NCBI GenBank assembly: GCA_015069135.1
Contig: SVJE01000007.1
Location: 46,407 to 110,406 of the forward strand
Direction of reading: 5' to 3'
Length of the DNA: 64,000 nt
DNA from: Oscillospiraceae bacterium
GTDB taxonomy: Bacteria; Bacillota; Clostridia; UBA1212; SIG427
Part shown: piece by piece, positions 33,063-42,207 of the stretch
Position numbering within the stretch: position 1 is the stretch's first letter
Layout of the letters: every line of letters starts with the position of its first letter
Notes under the pieces: generated by a model
Database searches by the model: none
The model's input: the letters and a program-made list of their open reading frames with translations, nothing else
Told to the model about the DNA's origin: nothing
Translations under genes and position numbers: made by a program

Positions 33063-34817
33063 TTATACTCCAAGTCTCTTCTTAAGAGCTTCATACTGAG
33101 CTTTGATTTCTTCAGGAAGCTTCTCAAACTTAGCAAGGTGTGCAGCCTGATCCTTAACTTCCTCTGTCCATGAATCCATATCGATAGACAAAAGGCCTTT
33201 AAGTGTATCCAAGTCAATATCTGTACCATCAAGATCGATATCCTCTGCCTTAGGCAAGTAACCGATAGGAGACTCAACAGCATCAACTTCTCCGTTACAT
33301 CTAGCCAAGATCCAGAGCAATACTCTCAGGTTATCACCGAAACCAGGCCAGATGAACTTGCCTTCTTCGTTTGTTCTGAACCAGTTAACATTGAAGATCT
33401 TTGGTGGGTTAGGAATCTTCTTACCCATTTCCAACCAGTGCTTGAAGTAGTCACCCATGTTGTAACCACAGAATGGCAACATTGCCATTGGGTCTCTTCT
33501 TACAACACCTACAGCACCTGTAGCAGCAGCTGTTGTTTCAGAAGCCATTGTAGCACCTACGAATACACCGTGCTCCCAATCGAATGACTGGTATACCAAT
33601 GGAGCAACCTTAGCACGACGGCCACCGAATACGATAGCAGAAACAGGAACGCCATTAGGATCTTCGAATTTATCAGAAATACATGGACAATGCTTTGCAG
33701 GAGCTGTAAATCTTGAGTTAGGATGAGCAGCCTTAACACCGCTATCTGGTGTCCATGGTTTATCGAGCCAGTCAATTGCCTGTGCAGGTGGATTCTTATC
33801 CATACCTTCCCACCAAACTGTTCCGTCCGGCTTCAAGCAAACGTTTGTAAAGATTGTATCTTTCTGACATGTGAGAAGTGCATTAGGGTTGGACTTCATA
33901 CTTGTACCAGGAGCAACACCGAAGAAACCAGCTTCAGGGTTTACTGCCCAGAGTCTACCGTCTTTACCAATACGGAGCCAAGCAATATCGTCACCTACTG
34001 TCCATACCTTGTAACCCATTTCCTCATATTTCTTTGGTGGAATGAGCATTGCCAAGTTTGTCTTACCACAAGCACTTGGGAAAGCAGCTGTAATGTACTG
34101 TACATCGCCTTTTGGATTCTCAACGCCTAAAATAAGCATGTGCTCAGCCATCCATCCTTCCTGACGACCTAACCAGCTGGCAATACGGAGAGCAAAACAC
34201 TTCTTACCTAAAAGAACATTTCCGCCGTAAGCAGAGTTAATAGACCAAATTGTGTTATCCTCCGGGAAGTGACAGATATATCTGTTCTCAGGATCTACAT
34301 CCTTTTTAGCATGGAGACCTTTAATGAAGTGAGCAGAATCGCCAAGGAAGTCCATAGCAACTTTACCCATTCTGGTCATAATTCTCATGTTAAGTACTAC
34401 GTAGATACTGTCTGTAAGCTCAATACCAACTTTGCTGAATTCAGAGCTTGCAGGTCCCATAATGTAAGGAATAACGTACATTGTACGGCCCTTCATAGCG
34501 CCTGCGTACAAAGCACCTAACTTAGCATATGCAGCACTCTTATCCATCCAGTTGTTGGTTGGGCCTGCATCTTCTTTCTTTTCAGTACAGATAAATGTAC
34601 GACCTTCTACACGAGCAACGTCATTCTCTGCTGTTCTATGATAAAGACAACCGGGTAATACTTCCTGGTTAAGCTCAATCATTTCACCTGTAGAAATAGC
34701 CTCTTTTGTAAGGCGTTCTCTTTCTTCTTCAGAACCATCACACCAAACAATATTATCAGGCTGTGTCAGGGCTGCCATCTGTTCAACCCAGTCTTTTACA
34801 TAAATGTTATTATACAT
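33063..34817 (-). CDS. pckG: Phosphoenolpyruvate carboxykinase (GTP)
   Basis: 584 aa, the normal length of the GTP-dependent family. Signature FPSACGKTNLAML (about 250-262) is the kinase-1a loop with the hyper-reactive Cys. RTMYVIPYIMGPASSEFSKVGIELTDS and the GGRRAKVAPLVYQSFDWEHGVFVGA blocks bind substrate, metal and guanine. It interconverts oxaloacetate and phosphoenolpyruvate; in gut anaerobes it commonly fixes CO2 on PEP toward fumarate or succinate, or serves gluconeogenesis. It is monocistronic with its own promoter and terminator. Confidence 0.95.
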   Translation of the reverse strand: MYNNIYVKDWVEQMAALTQPDNIVWCDGSEEERERLTKEAISTGEMIELNQEVLPGCLYHRTAENDVARVEGRTFICTEKKEDAGPTNNWMDKSAAYAKLGALYAGAMKGRTMYVIPYIMGPASSEFSKVGIELTDSIYVVLNMRIMTRMGKVAMDFLGDSAHFIKGLHAKKDVDPENRYICHFPEDNTIWSINSAYGGNVLLGKKCFALRIASWLGRQEGWMAEHMLILGVENPKGDVQYITAAFPSACGKTNLAMLIPPKKYEEMGYKVWTVGDDIAWLRIGKDGRLWAVNPEAGFFGVAPGTSMKSNPNALLTCQKDTIFTNVCLKPDGTVWWEGMDKNPPAQAIDWLDKPWTPDSGVKAAHPNSRFTAPAKHCPCISDKFEDPNGVPVSAIVFGGRRAKVAPLVYQSFDWEHGVFVGATMASETTAAATGAVGVVRRDPMAMLPFCGYNMGDYFKHWLEMGKKIPNPPKIFNVNWFRTNEEGKFIWPGFGDNLRVLLWILARCNGEVDAVESPIGYLPKAEDIDLDGTDIDLDTLKGLLSIDMDSWTEEVKDQAAHLAKFEKLPEEIKAQYEALKKRLGV

Positions 34818-34871
34818 AGTTGTACCTCTTTCCTGAAATATTTTTATTGAAATTCAATTTTTCACAAGTAC

Positions 34872-34900
34872 ATTATACACAGAAACTGCCTATAACGCAA
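34872..34900 (-). promoter_or_regulatory. pckG promoter
   Basis: TTGCGT (34900-34895), 17-nt spacer, TATAAT (34877-34872) on the minus strand; transcription would start about 45 bp before the ATG. Confidence 0.65.
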
Positions 34901-34912
34901 TCGTTGTAATAA

Positions 34913-35782
34913 TCAGTTTTCAAATTTTTTACATAATAAGTCAGCAAGCTGTCCAAACTCTTCCGGACTTAATGTTTCGCCTCGGATTTTTTCATCTTTG
35001 CCCATCACTGAAAGTGCCTCCAGGACTTTCTGACGGTCTACACCAATATAGCTTGCATTAGCTAATGAATTTGTAAGCATTTTACGACGTTGACTGAAAG
35101 ATGCTTTAACCACTTTAAAGAAATAGTCTCTGTCTTTAAGCTCAAAGGGAGCTTCTTTTCTGATATCCAATTTTACCACACAGGAATCAACCCCTGGCTG
35201 AGGTATAAAGCAGTGTGGCGGTACGATAAACGCTATACTGCTTTCGGAAAAGTATTTTACTGAAACAGACAAGGCGCCATAATCCTTACCACCTGGCTTT
35301 GCTGTCATTCTCTGTCCTACTTCTTTCTGAACCATGAACACCATTTTTTCAAGCTTTGGAAGTTCCATTTCCAACAAGCTCATAATTATCGGTGTAGTTA
35401 TATAATAAGGCAGATTTGCTACAACCTTTATACGCTTAAGGCCTAAAGGCTCCAGATACTTTTCAACAATCTCCTTTTTAATATCAACTTTCAAAATATC
35501 GTTATTGATAATCTCCACATTTGAATGGAGTGCCTTAATAACACCTAATGGTTCCATCAGGTGTTTATCAATTTCTACAGCACAAACAAATCCGGCTCTT
35601 TCCGCCATGGCATCTGTCATAATACCAAGACCGGGACCGATTTCAATTACCAAGTCTTCCGGTCCCAGTTCTGCTGTGTCCAAAATATTCTCTACAACGT
35701 CAGAATCGGTCAGAAAATTCTGACCGAGTGACTTTATCGGACGTACGTCGTACGCCTTCATTTTATCCCTTGTATTAAACAT
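34913..35782 (-). CDS. rsmA: 16S rRNA dimethyladenosine transferase
   Basis: 289 aa KsgA/RsmA. SAM-binding motif EIGPGLGIMTDAMA (about 48-61), catalytic NLPYYITTPII (about 123), start block SLGQNFLTD. It dimethylates the two adjacent adenines at the 3' end of 16S rRNA (A1518/A1519 in E. coli numbering) during 30S maturation. It lies 15 bp after the YabE-like gene. In many Firmicutes rnmV (RNase M5) sits between yabE and rsmA; here it is missing. Confidence 0.95.
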   Translation of the reverse strand: MFNTRDKMKAYDVRPIKSLGQNFLTDSDVVENILDTAELGPEDLVIEIGPGLGIMTDAMAERAGFVCAVEIDKHLMEPLGVIKALHSNVEIINNDILKVDIKKEIVEKYLEPLGLKRIKVVANLPYYITTPIIMSLLEMELPKLEKMVFMVQKEVGQRMTAKPGGKDYGALSVSVKYFSESSIAFIVPPHCFIPQPGVDSCVVKLDIRKEAPFELKDRDYFFKVVKASFSQRRKMLTNSLANASYIGVDRQKVLEALSVMGKDEKIRGETLSPEEFGQLADLLCKKFEN

Positions 35783-35797
35783 AAGTACTTCTCTAAA

Positions 35798-36832
35798 TTA
35801 TCTTAAATCAAAAATATCAACTGACTGATCTTCCAGTACATAGATATTTACATACTTGACGCCCCATCTGTTACATTCTGACTCACTGTTTTTGTAAAGG
35901 TCAATAATGTTACCTTTAATGGATCCGCCTGTATCTCCGGCAATAGCATATCCATAGTCTCCTGCTCCATTGATTCCCTCAATGTAAACTTTAGTTCCCA
36001 TTGGAATAACTGAAGGGTCTACCGCGATTACACCAACCTGTGCATACATACCTGATGCTGTTGCGTGTCCCCACTTCTCACAAGCAGTATAAGCTGTAGC
36101 CTTGAAAGAAGAATAAACCTTTGTATAAGGAATAGCTTTACCCTTACCTGTTACTGTCTGCTGTTTTGTACCGTAAATTACAATCTTGTTTACAGGTTCT
36201 GTTGTTACTTCACTGGTCACGAGATCCTTTGAAATAATCTGACCATCAATTTTCTTAATTACATACTTAACAGTACGAATACCATTGACACCCTGCTGAA
36301 CAACTTTTGAGTTTCCTTCGTACATGCTATTGTCTGCCCTGTACTCTGTTTCAAACTCTTCTGTCCATTCAACTATTTCATAGCTTGTTTCTATTTTTGC
36401 AGTTGGCGCCTGTGTGTCAACACTTGTCATCGTTTCAATGTCACTTCTGTCTGCAACATTGATGCTCTCGAAATCCGCAGGCTGATAAGAAATCTCAGGG
36501 AACTCATAGGATATTCCCGGAACAGATAACACAGTCTCGTTCTTTTGTGTAATATCAATAGAATCCACAGTTGACATTAACGCGTTTGTATCACAGCTTA
36601 CAATCATGTTGTCTTCAAGCTTAATACCTGCATCAAGCAACGCTTCTTCCACAGTTATCTCATCAGTAGTTAATTCAATCAATTCTCCATTGAAATTGAC
36701 TGAGACAGTTTTTACGTCTTCAGCGTATACTGTTACTGCCAAACAAATTGATGCTATCAATGCACCACACATAATCAAGGGATAACGCAGCATTTTTAAT
36801 TTTTTTAATACTTTGCTTTTATTAAACCTCAA
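35798..36832 (-). CDS. yabE: YabE-like protein: ubiquitin-like DUF348, G5 and 3D domains
   Basis: 344 aa cell-wall protein. N-terminal membrane anchor or signal segment (residues 16-38), DUF348 ubiquitin-like repeat (about 42-75, VSVNFNGELIELTTDEITVEEALLDAGI), G5 domain (about 155-230), and a C-terminal 3D domain (about 245-340) with the three conserved aspartates visible in VIAVDPSVIPMG, AIAGDTGGSIKG and IIDLY. 3D domains resemble lytic transglycosylases of the MltA/Rpf type, so remodelling of peptidoglycan during growth or outgrowth is expected. It has its own promoter. Confidence 0.9.
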   Translation of the reverse strand: MRFNKSKVLKKLKMLRYPLIMCGALIASICLAVTVYAEDVKTVSVNFNGELIELTTDEITVEEALLDAGIKLEDNMIVSCDTNALMSTVDSIDITQKNETVLSVPGISYEFPEISYQPADFESINVADRSDIETMTSVDTQAPTAKIETSYEIVEWTEEFETEYRADNSMYEGNSKVVQQGVNGIRTVKYVIKKIDGQIISKDLVTSEVTTEPVNKIVIYGTKQQTVTGKGKAIPYTKVYSSFKATAYTACEKWGHATASGMYAQVGVIAVDPSVIPMGTKVYIEGINGAGDYGYAIAGDTGGSIKGNIIDLYKNSESECNRWGVKYVNIYVLEDQSVDIFDLR

Positions 36833-36868
36833 AACTTTACCTCCTGAAACCTTTTGGTTACATAAGCC

Positions 36869-36898
36869 ATACTAACAAAGGCTTTGAAGGGGTGTCAA
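36869..36898 (-). promoter_or_regulatory. Promoter of yabE-rsmA
   Basis: TTGACA (36898-36893), 18-nt spacer, TAGTAT (36874-36869), about 30 bp before the yabE start. The rest of 36899-37061 is AT-rich DNA without a recognisable element. Confidence 0.6.
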
Positions 36899-37061
36899 CC
36901 CAAATTCATAATTTGGTTACATTTTGTTATAATAATTCTCCTAATTTTTTCCTGTATTTACCATTTTTTATCAATATATGTATATTTCTGGTAATTTTGT
37001 ATGTTTTTTTCCAGCTTTTTTCTATATATTTTTCATAATAAATACCATTTTTTGGAAGTTT

Positions 37062-37829
37062 TTACTTTAGTCCAAAAAAGTCTTTTGTGTTGTTTCTTGT
37101 AATCTCAAAAACAGAGTCCAATGAAACGGACTTAATCTCTGCAATTTTCTTAGCCGTAAAAGGTATCAATTCCGAATCATTTCGCTTTCCTCTATAAGGC
37201 ACCGGTGTCATATAGGGACAATCTGTTTCCAGCAAAATTCTCTCTAATGGTATCACCTCTAAAGCTTCAATTATGTGTCTTGCGTTTTTAAATGTAACTG
37301 CACCGCCAATAGAAACATAATAGTCTCTTTTCATTATAATTTTCGCCATTTCTCTGCTTCCGGAATAACAATGAATAAGGCATCCACATTCATCAGCTTT
37401 TTCTTCCTGTAAAATATCCAGCGTATCCTGATGGGCTTCCCTATCGTGGACAACTACAGGTTTTGAAATCTTACGTGCCAATCTTATATGTTCTCTGAAT
37501 ACCTGTTTTTGTCTGTCTCTGGGGCTGAAATCATAATGATAATCAAGACCTATCTCTCCTACTGCCACACATTTAGGATGTTTTGCCATTTCTTCTATTT
37601 CACCCATATCCTCATCCTTAAAAAGCGCGGCACAATGAGGATGAACACCGATATTTGCATATAAAAAAGGATATTGTTCCGCCATAGAAAGTATTAGTTC
37701 AGCAGTCTTAACATCCTGAGCTGCATCAATCACTGCCTCACAACCTGCTTTTTGTATTTTTTCAAAAATTTCCACTCTGTCAGCATCAAAAGCTTCGTCT
37801 TCATAGTGGGCATGTGCATCTATAAACAT
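37062..37829 (-). CDS. tatD: TatD family metal-dependent deoxyribonuclease
   Basis: 255 aa, complete TatD amidohydrolase-fold protein. Metal motif DAHAHYEDEAFD (residues 4-15), GEIGLDYHYD (about 92), VVHDRE, LIHCYSGS and LLETDCPYMTPVPYRGKRNDS (about 205). It is a 3'-5' exonuclease acting on DNA or RNA ends in repair and quality control. The yabE and rsmA genes follow in conserved Firmicutes order, and a metallophosphoesterase gene precedes it by 10 bp. Confidence 0.93.
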   Translation of the reverse strand: MFIDAHAHYEDEAFDADRVEIFEKIQKAGCEAVIDAAQDVKTAELILSMAEQYPFLYANIGVHPHCAALFKDEDMGEIEEMAKHPKCVAVGEIGLDYHYDFSPRDRQKQVFREHIRLARKISKPVVVHDREAHQDTLDILQEEKADECGCLIHCYSGSREMAKIIMKRDYYVSIGGAVTFKNARHIIEALEVIPLERILLETDCPYMTPVPYRGKRNDSELIPFTAKKIAEIKSVSLDSVFEITRNNTKDFFGLK

Positions 37830-37839
37830 AAAAACTCCT

Positions 37840-38565
37840 TCATATATTAATAAGCATTGGTTTAAACCCTAAATAGTCACCTGAAACCAGATGATATTCA
37901 GTTATACTATCATCTGATATTTTACCGTTAAAAGCATATTTCAGTGATGGACCATGCAGATGTCCGTAGTAACACTGTTTCACTTTGTATTTCTCCATCA
38001 ACTCAGTAAAACCACTTACCTCAGCTTTATTATTAAACGGAGGAAAATGGGTAAAACAAATTATGTTTTCTGACTTTTCCGCCCCTGCCTTTAATGACAG
38101 CTCCAATCTTTGTATTTCTCTTAAATATATCTTTGTATCCTGATCTGAAAAATTGGCTGTATCCCAGCCTCCCGGGCACTTCCAGCCACGGGTACCACAC
38201 AGGCATGAATTTTTTTCTTCTATATATATATAGTTATTATGAAGAAACTCAATGGAATCAAGCTTGTTCGTACTTTTAAGTTCCTTTAGCTTGTTCATTG
38301 TTCCCCACCAATATTCGTGATTACCTTTAAGTAAAATCTTTTTGCCGGGCAATTCTTCTATATATATAAGGTCCGGTAAAGCCTCTTCGGCGGACATGCC
38401 CCAGGAAATATCGCCCGGAATTATAACAACATCTTCATCCTTAACTGTAGCTGTCCAATATTCAGTTATTTTCTCCTGATGATTCGTCCATTTTTCACCG
38501 AATATATCCATAGGTTTGTCAACTGCTATGGAAAGATGCAAATCACCAATTGTGTAAATATTCAT
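37840..38565 (-). CDS. Cytosolic metallophosphoesterase
   Basis: 241 aa calcineurin-like phosphoesterase with GDLHL (7-11), GDISWGMS (about 52), LKGNHEYWWG (about 78), FTHFPPF (about 177) and YGHLHG (about 204). No transmembrane segment. This conserved clostridial family is of unknown substrate. It overlaps uvrC by 4 bp, so the two are translated together, and tatD follows; a link to nucleic-acid repair is possible but only by context. Confidence 0.85.
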   Translation of the reverse strand: MNIYTIGDLHLSIAVDKPMDIFGEKWTNHQEKITEYWTATVKDEDVVIIPGDISWGMSAEEALPDLIYIEELPGKKILLKGNHEYWWGTMNKLKELKSTNKLDSIEFLHNNYIYIEEKNSCLCGTRGWKCPGGWDTANFSDQDTKIYLREIQRLELSLKAGAEKSENIICFTHFPPFNNKAEVSGFTELMEKYKVKQCYYGHLHGPSLKYAFNGKISDDSITEYHLVSGDYLGFKPMLINI

Positions 38566-40397
38566 TTATTACTCTCCCTTAAAGCCTCATAAACAGATTC
38601 TGCTGCTTTAACATTCATTCCGGAAACACCGGCCAACTCTTCAACTGTAGCTTTTTTCATAGCCGCATAGGTACCAAAATGCTTAAGTAAGGCAATTTTA
38701 CGTTTTTCGCCTATGCCGGAGACTCCGTCTAATATAGACTTTCTGTATCTTTTTTCAGTCAGTTTTCTGTTGTATTCAACAGCAACTCTGTGGGTTTCAT
38801 CCTGGATGCTACTTACAAAGTGCCACAAATCAGGCTCCTCTTTCAGCGGAATCTCACCTGTTTCGCCTATCAATGCCCTTGTTCTGTGTCGGTCATCTTT
38901 AACCATCCCCCAAACAGGAACATTAAGCCCAAAACTCTCAATTACAGCTTTAGCAGCGTTTGTCTGACCTATTCCACCATCTATAAGAACCAAATCAGGT
39001 TTCTCTTCAAAGCCTTTGTCTCCCTGTAAAAGGTGGGTAAAACGTCTTCGGATAGTTTCCACCATGGAACCTACATCGTTTTGTTCATGAATATCTTTCA
39101 TCTTAAAGCGGCGATAATCCTGTTTAAATGGCTTCCCGTCCTTGAAAACCACCATGGATGCATTAATTTCGCTACTTCCTAAATTGGATATGTCGTATGC
39201 CTCAATTCGTCTTGGTACTTCCGAAAGATGTAAAATACTTCTTAAACTCTCCAGCACTTTCAAATCCTGAACTTTTATTTTATTACCCTTTGATTCAAAG
39301 TTAAGAAGTGTTATTGCCGCATTATTTCTTACCATCAGGGTGATTTTACGCATTTCTCCCCGTTTAGCGTTAATTATAGCACACTTTTTTCCTGATAGCA
39401 CAAAAAGCATTTTTTCCGTTAATTCCCGCTCTTTTTCGTCAATTTCCGGGTCAGTATATATTTTAGAAGGAATAAGTTTATTATTACTGTAAAATTGGGT
39501 TATAAAGGCAAGAATCAGGTCTTTTTCTGCTTCTTCACCACTATCTTCTAAAATATAGAATTCTCTTCCTAATATTTTACCGCCACGCATAAAGAAAATC
39601 TGAATGCAGGCATTTTTTTGATTTTTAGCAACAGAAATCACATCACAGTTGTCTCCGCTGATTTTTTCAACCTTTTGTTCCTGTGCAATTCTGTCGAAAG
39701 CTTTTAATTTATCTCTTAATTTAGCCGCCAGTTCAAAGTTAAGTTCCTCGGCAGCCTGCTTCATTTCTGTCTCAATAGTTTTCCTTACCTCTCCGGTCTT
39801 ACCGCTTAAAAAATCGCACATACCTTTTACATGTTTCATGTATTCCTCATGACTTATTTTCCCTTTACAAGGGCCACTGCAAAGGCCTATGTGGTAATTG
39901 AGACATACTCTTCCCTTATTTCCTGTTCCTGATGCTTTATTACACAATCTTAGAGGGAAAAGACTTCTTAAGGAGTTAATAGTTGTATAAACGGCATCAC
40001 TGCTGCAAAAAGGGCCAAAATACTTGCATCCGTCATTTTCTGTTTTTCTTGCCAGCACTGCTTTGGGATATTCTTCGTTTAATGTTACCTTTATATATGG
40101 AAAACCTTTATCGTCTTTAAGAAGTACATTATATTTAGGACTGTACTTTTTTATAAGATTACATTCCAGAACCAATGCTTCATACTCACTGTCCGTAACT
40201 ATGTATTCAAACCTTTCAATGAGAGAAATCATGTTGGTAATACGCTGGTTATGACCTGTTTTCTGAAAATATGAGCTTAATCGCCTTTTCAGGTTAACTG
40301 CTTTTCCTACATACATAACCACATCATCCCGGTCATGCATAAGATACACACCGGGCTTTTCAGGAACTCTTTTAAGTTCTTCTTTCGGATCAAACAT
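38562..40397 (-). CDS. uvrC: Excinuclease ABC subunit C
   Basis: 611 aa from ATG TTT GAT with GGAG 6 nt upstream. GIY-YIG nuclease domain (about 12-95: PGVYLMHDRDDVVMYVGKA), a Cys-rich patch CLNYHIGLCSGPC (about 165), UVR motif (about 200-235), RNase-H-like endonuclease domain (about 375-535) and a C-terminal helix-hairpin-helix pair (GVSGIGEKRKIALLKHFG, LAGVSGMNVKAAESVYEAL). It makes both incisions in nucleotide excision repair with UvrA and UvrB. Confidence 0.95.
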   Translation of the reverse strand: MFDPKEELKRVPEKPGVYLMHDRDDVVMYVGKAVNLKRRLSSYFQKTGHNQRITNMISLIERFEYIVTDSEYEALVLECNLIKKYSPKYNVLLKDDKGFPYIKVTLNEEYPKAVLARKTENDGCKYFGPFCSSDAVYTTINSLRSLFPLRLCNKASGTGNKGRVCLNYHIGLCSGPCKGKISHEEYMKHVKGMCDFLSGKTGEVRKTIETEMKQAAEELNFELAAKLRDKLKAFDRIAQEQKVEKISGDNCDVISVAKNQKNACIQIFFMRGGKILGREFYILEDSGEEAEKDLILAFITQFYSNNKLIPSKIYTDPEIDEKERELTEKMLFVLSGKKCAIINAKRGEMRKITLMVRNNAAITLLNFESKGNKIKVQDLKVLESLRSILHLSEVPRRIEAYDISNLGSSEINASMVVFKDGKPFKQDYRRFKMKDIHEQNDVGSMVETIRRRFTHLLQGDKGFEEKPDLVLIDGGIGQTNAAKAVIESFGLNVPVWGMVKDDRHRTRALIGETGEIPLKEEPDLWHFVSSIQDETHRVAVEYNRKLTEKRYRKSILDGVSGIGEKRKIALLKHFGTYAAMKKATVEELAGVSGMNVKAAESVYEALRESNK

Positions 40398-40450
40398 TAT
40401 ACTCTCCAAATAGTTACTTAATATAATTATTTTACCATGATAAATATTAA

Positions 40451-40477
40451 AGAGGCAAGTTTAAACCCGCCTCTTAT
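40451..40477 (-). terminator. Terminator of small lipoprotein gene
   Basis: AAGAGGC pairs with GCCTCTT on the minus strand around a 12-nt loop, followed by TTTAATATTT, directly after the gene at 40482. Confidence 0.7.
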
Positions 40478-40481
40478 CAAT

Positions 40482-40769
40482 TTAAGAATTAACCTGTTTT
40501 GCTGCTCCGGAAGCATTTTTAATATCTTCACCTATATCCTGAACACCCTGACCGATGTCTTCTCCTAAGTTTCCATTACCATCAGTTGCGTTGGGCATCT
40601 GTGTGCTAGGTGCTGTTGCCTTTGGCTGTTCAGTGCCCGGTGCTCTGGTAGCCGTGGGAGCTTTGCTGGGGGAATTTTCAATTTTGCCGTCATCCATCCG
40701 ACATCCGCAGAAAAAGGCAAACATAAAAACCGCCAGTACACAGATAATTATCATTTTAAAAGCTTTCAT
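40482..40769 (-). CDS. Small Pro/Thr-rich lipoprotein
   Basis: 95 aa. Basic N-terminus, hydrophobic segment (7-20) and a cysteine pair FFCGC where C23 could be the lipidated residue. The mature part is a low-complexity P/T/A-rich linker with a GEDIGQGVQDIGEDIKNAS helix at the end. Such short lipoproteins are common in clostridia; no enzymatic role is indicated. A fair ribosome site (GGGAGGG) precedes the ATG. It is flanked by terminators on both sides and so is an independent unit. Confidence 0.65.
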   Translation of the reverse strand: MKAFKMIIICVLAVFMFAFFCGCRMDDGKIENSPSKAPTATRAPGTEQPKATAPSTQMPNATDGNGNLGEDIGQGVQDIGEDIKNASGAAKQVNS

Positions 40770-40820
40770 TTTAACCCTCCCTTTCAGGAGTTATTATGAA
40801 TCATTTTTTTAAAATTATTC

Positions 40821-40851
40821 AAAAAAAGAGCCATCGCATAAACGACGGCTC
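40821..40851 (-). terminator. Terminator of tuf
   Basis: GAGCCGTCG pairs with CGATGGCTC (one G:T pair) around TTTATG on the minus strand and is followed by TTTTTTT. Confidence 0.9.
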
Positions 40852-40868
40852 TTAAAAGCAATATCAAA

Positions 40869-42077
40869 TTATTCGATGATGCTTGTTACAGTACCGGAAG
40901 CAACTGTTCTACCACCCTCACGGATAGCGAATCTCAAGCCTTCTTCCATAGCGATCTGTGTGATCAACTGAACTTCGATTTCAACGTTGTCACCAGGCAT
41001 AACCATCTCTGTACCAGCTGGCAATGTGATAGTACCTGTAACGTCTGTTGTTCTGAAGTAGAACTGTGGTCTGTAGTTTGTGAAGAATGGGCTGTGACGG
41101 CCACCTTCATCTTTAGTCAAAACGTAAACCTGACCCTTGAAGTGTGTATGTGGGTTGATTGTACCTGGTTTTGCCAATACCTGACCTCTTTCGATTTCAG
41201 TTCTCTGGATACCTCTCAACAATGCACCGATGTTGTCACCAGCATAAGCTTCGTCAAGGAGCTTTCTGAACATTTCAACACCAGTAATAACTGTCTTCTT
41301 TCTCTCGTCAGACAAACCAACGATTTCAGCTTCGTCACCAACACGAACTGTACCTCTCTCTACTCTACCTGTAGCAACTGTACCACGACCTGTGATTGTG
41401 AATACGTCCTCAACAGGCATCAAGAAAGGAAGATCAGCTGCTCTCTCAGGAGTAGGAATGTACTCGTCAACTGCAGCCATCAATTCGTTGATGCAAGCAT
41501 ACTCAGGAGCATTAGGATCTTCAGATGCACACTCCAAAGCTTTCAAAGCGGAACCTCTGATGATCGGAATATCATCACCTGGGAATTCGTACTTGCTAAG
41601 CAAGTCTCTGATTTCCATCTCGGAAAGGTCTAACAATTCCTGATCTTCTTCAGAAAGCTGATCGCACTTGTTCATGAATACTACGATGTAAGGAACACCT
41701 ACCTGACGAGCCAAGAGGATGTGCTCTCTTGTCTGAGCCTGTGGGCCATCAGGACCGGAAACCAAAAGGATAGCGCCGTCCATCTGAGCAGCACCAGTGA
41801 TCATGTTCTTAACATAGTCAGCATGTCCTGGGCAGTCAACGTGAGCGTAGTGACGGTTAGCTGTCTCGTACTCAACGTGAGAAGTATTAATCGTGATACC
41901 TCTTGCTCTTTCCTCTGGAGCATTGTCGATCTGGTCGTATGCTCTTACTTCAGCACCACCAGCCAAAGCCAAAACTTTAGTGATAGCAGCTGTCAAAGTT
42001 GTCTTACCATGGTCAACGTGACCGATAGTACCAATATTTACATGTGGTTTTGTTCTTTCGAACTTAGCTTTTGCCAT
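40869..42077 (-). CDS. tuf: Elongation factor Tu
   Basis: 402 aa, complete. G1 [10 protein letters not shown] (19-28), G3 [12 protein letters not shown] (about 81), G4 NKCD (about 136), and domains II/III with [22 protein letters not shown]. It carries aminoacyl-tRNA to the ribosome as a GTP complex. Strong AGGAGG ribosome site. It is the last gene of the rpsL-rpsG-fusA-tuf operon. Confidence 0.98.
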   Translation of the reverse strand: MAKAKFERTKPHVNIGTIGHVDHGKTTLTAAITKVLALAGGAEVRAYDQIDNAPEERARGITINTSHVEYETANRHYAHVDCPGHADYVKNMITGAAQMDGAILLVSGPDGPQAQTREHILLARQVGVPYIVVFMNKCDQLSEEDQELLDLSEMEIRDLLSKYEFPGDDIPIIRGSALKALECASEDPNAPEYACINELMAAVDEYIPTPERAADLPFLMPVEDVFTITGRGTVATGRVERGTVRVGDEAEIVGLSDERKKTVITGVEMFRKLLDEAYAGDNIGALLRGIQRTEIERGQVLAKPGTINPHTHFKGQVYVLTKDEGGRHSPFFTNYRPQFYFRTTDVTGTITLPAGTEMVMPGDNVEIEVQLITQIAMEEGLRFAIREGGRTVASGTVTSIIE

Positions 42078-42164
42078 TTTAAACTTCCTCCTTATGAATA
42101 ATTACATAATTTCTAAATTATATAGCGCATAGTGTAATAATACACAATTTTACGCATATAAGCA

Positions 42165-42195
42165 AGTGTTTTTTTGATTATCTCAAAAAAACACT
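42165..42195. other. 13-bp perfect stem-loop between fusA and tuf
   Basis: AGTGTTTTTTTGA pairs exactly with TCAAAAAAACACT around a 5-nt loop, 13 bp after the fusA stop codon. No T-run follows outside the stem, so it may be a weak attenuator or an mRNA processing/stability element that sets different fusA and tuf levels. Confidence 0.5.
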
Positions 42196-42207
42196 GCTAT
42201 ATTACAA

